Assembly (NCBI RefSeq): GCF_026151205.1
Contig: NC_087074.1
Span: 21,220,424 to 21,284,423, forward strand
Origin: Bolinopsis microptera
Taxonomy: Eukaryota; Ctenophora; Tentaculata; Lobata; Bolinopsidae
Length of the DNA: 64,000 nucleotides
Reading direction: 5' to 3'
In this document: positions 62,503 to 64,000 of the stretch, piece after piece
Numbering within the stretch: the first letter of the stretch is position 1
Layout of the letters: every line of letters starts with the position of its first letter
Program-made: the position numbers and the translations under genes
Notes under the pieces: generated by a model
Database searches by the model: none
Seen by the model: only the letters and a program-made list of their open reading frames with translations
What the model was told of the DNA's origin: nothing

Positions 62503-63770
62503 CTAAAAAGGTGGGGGATTTTGAGTTTTTGAGGTTGGTAAAAACTGTAAAAAATGTCCCCAGTATTGAAAGGAGAAGGTTTTGCTGAGAGCATTCAATT
62601 TAGGAAAAGTATTATTTTGGCAGTCTTTGAACTGTTGGGGCACCCCTGGTTTTCTGAAAATTTCTGATTGTCCAGAACTTACCAGTAGTTTGGCCCAACC
62701 AAAGAACAGATTAGGTGGGAATAGGGTTTGGCTATCTGAAGAACTGGGGGGCCCCCCGACTGGGGCCCACTGGCCTTGAATTGGGGGTAAACGGAGGGGG
62801 GGAGAGGACGGGGACTGTCCAAAAGTTGTTGTGATGTGGGTTAAAGGGTTTACCAAATGCAGGCTGTCCAAAGCCAGGTTTCCCAAACCCAGGATAGAAA
62901 TTGGTGGGTGCCAAAAAAAAAACAGATTTCCAGAGTTATTCGTGGGAGCCAAAATACATTCCCTGATACCGTGTTCCGCGACAGGGGGTTTGATGTAGCA
63001 GATGTAGCAGAAAGGAAGGGTATTGCTCTGGTTTTTTTGACGCTGGTGTTTGATTCGAAAATGATGGCCTTGAAAAAAGTTGGTGGAGTTCGAAGTTGGT
63101 CCAAAACTATGTGATGCATTTTTATCCAAATGTACTGTTTTTTTACAGACCCAAATCCACCAGAGGTATTTGAACCAAAACACTACTAGTTTTAGCAGGG
63201 GGAACACAGACTTTACTACCAAATGAAGTGGCCCTGAGGGGAAGCTACCAGTTAAAAGGGTTTGGAAACACTGGAAGAGTTGCCAAATACGTTGGAGTTT
63301 GTTTTTGCACTGTGTTTTGGGGGCGTTTGCAGAAACCGAATTTTTTATTTATCGTTTTTCCCCAATTTTCTGACGAATCAAAATTGAGGGATGTCATTTT
63401 TAATCAGCTTATTTGGCGAGCAGAAGTCTATGAAATTCTGCCCCTTTTTTGGCCTTCAACAAGTTTCTCTTGAATGTGCCTGATTGACTGATCCAGAGGT
63501 TCTTGCAGTGTTTTAAAAAAATGGGAAAATCTAGGCTTCATAACAGATAAATCCTTAAGTTTCTGAAAAAAAATTGTTCTATCCCTTTCACTGAATAACA
63601 GGAAAAATGGCCAAACCTTTTTGATGGAAGCCAGTTTTCGAAGTCGTTTTGCAAACTAAATTTCAGCTTTTTCGGATTCTGCTGAAACCAAACTTTTTTT
63701 GCTTCATTTTTTTGCTTCAATTTCTCATCTGGATTCAAATATTGTGAACCGATTTTGGGTCGAAAATCGA
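62503..63770 (-). CDS. Frame-broken FG/Pro-rich coding-like region
   Basis: On the minus strand, three interleaved frames look protein-like: PKIGSQYLNPDEKLKQKNEA and KKVWFQQNPKKLKFSLQNDF (63.75-63.55 kb), SHSFGPTSNSTNFFQGH (63.1 kb), and GFGKPGFGQPAFGKPFNP (62.87 kb). Repeated xFG could mean an FG-nucleoporin-like protein or an unstructured N-terminal part of the SRCAP-like protein. The sequence is too noisy to decide. Confidence 0.3.
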
Positions 63771-64000
63771 CTGAAGGTATTGCCTTGAATCATTTGCATT
63801 TGTGCTAGTAGAATGCGAAAAACTTAACAATTACTACCAAAAAACGGCAAGTTCCTTTGAAGAAAAAAAACTTGCAAACAGTAGTACTCAAATTCCGCAT
63901 GTTTAGAATAGGGGGCAGGGAAACCTTCCTGAACAAACTTAAAATTAAGATCGTGGCTAGTATCAAGCATCATGTTTAGCTCATAATCTTGATTACAAAC

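Noticed and set aside
62503-63222. 239-codon minus frame as a complete gene
   Set aside because: Protein-like segments lie in three different frames here; this frame alone mixes coding-like and noise sequence.

Overview
This window is animal (metazoan) nuclear DNA, AT-rich, with intron-rich genes and GT-AG splice sites. The gene content supports this: an adhesion-type GPCR, a VPS13-family lipid-transfer gene, a SRCAP/Domino-type SWI2/SNF2 remodeller, a LURP-one-related protein, and secreted sushi/beta-sandwich proteins. The ectodomain modules of the GPCR look most like those of cnidarians or other early-branching invertebrates, but I cannot fix the phylum from sequence alone. Many dispersed mobile elements are present. 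The sequence looks like a draft built from long reads: there is a 100-N gap at 44631-44730, and blocks at roughly 3.1-6.9 kb and 14.7-21.5 kb are full of long homopolymers. The most recognisable conserved genes carry scattered single-base homopolymer indels.

Layout. 0.4-14.5 kb (+): exons of a VPS13-family gene, with a WEPLVEP motif at 3.0 kb and an SHR-BD-like stretch at 13.9-14.5 kb. Within this span, on the opposite strand, lie two tandem copies of a small secreted-protein gene (signal peptide, lectin-like beta-sandwich, sushi). One copy is decayed. The other is split by a 3.5-kb foldback element. 14.7-21.5 kb: low-quality sequence in which no gene can be read. 21.5-31.4 kb (+): at least 13 exons of an adhesion GPCR of about 1,420 visible residues. 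Order: PAN/apple-like module, an unnamed conserved ectodomain, a sushi module expanded by 26 copies of a 45-bp unit, a Cys-rich module, GAIN, GPS, seven TM helices and a short tail. Its first visible intron holds a 5'-truncated non-LTR retrotransposon in reverse orientation and a 9-copy array of perfect TGACGTCA (CRE) palindromes.

31.5-44.6 kb: a mobile-element graveyard around one small intact gene, a 3-exon LURP-one-related protein on the minus strand at 34767-36093. The elements include Helitron-like 5' ends, a TA-flanked palindromic MITE, a hAT MITE with an 8-bp target duplication, a decayed mariner, a solo LTR, two copies of a MITE with GGGTTA-like internal repeats, and Ty1/copia and LINE fragments. 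44.7-48 kb: unassigned proline-rich exons, a third Helitron-like copy and a decayed ORF with a P-loop. 49.8-61.3 kb (-): a SRCAP/Domino-type ATPase gene, read as HSA, acidic region, split helicase lobes and C-terminal region. 62.5-63.8 kb: FG/P-rich broken coding-like sequence of uncertain identity.

The strongest unusual feature is the expanded 15-residue, one-cysteine repeat in the GPCR ectodomain. It lies between two short sequences that are already similar in the ordinary sushi fold, so slippage between them is a simple origin. It would give a receptor whose ectodomain length can change by unequal exchange while staying in frame.
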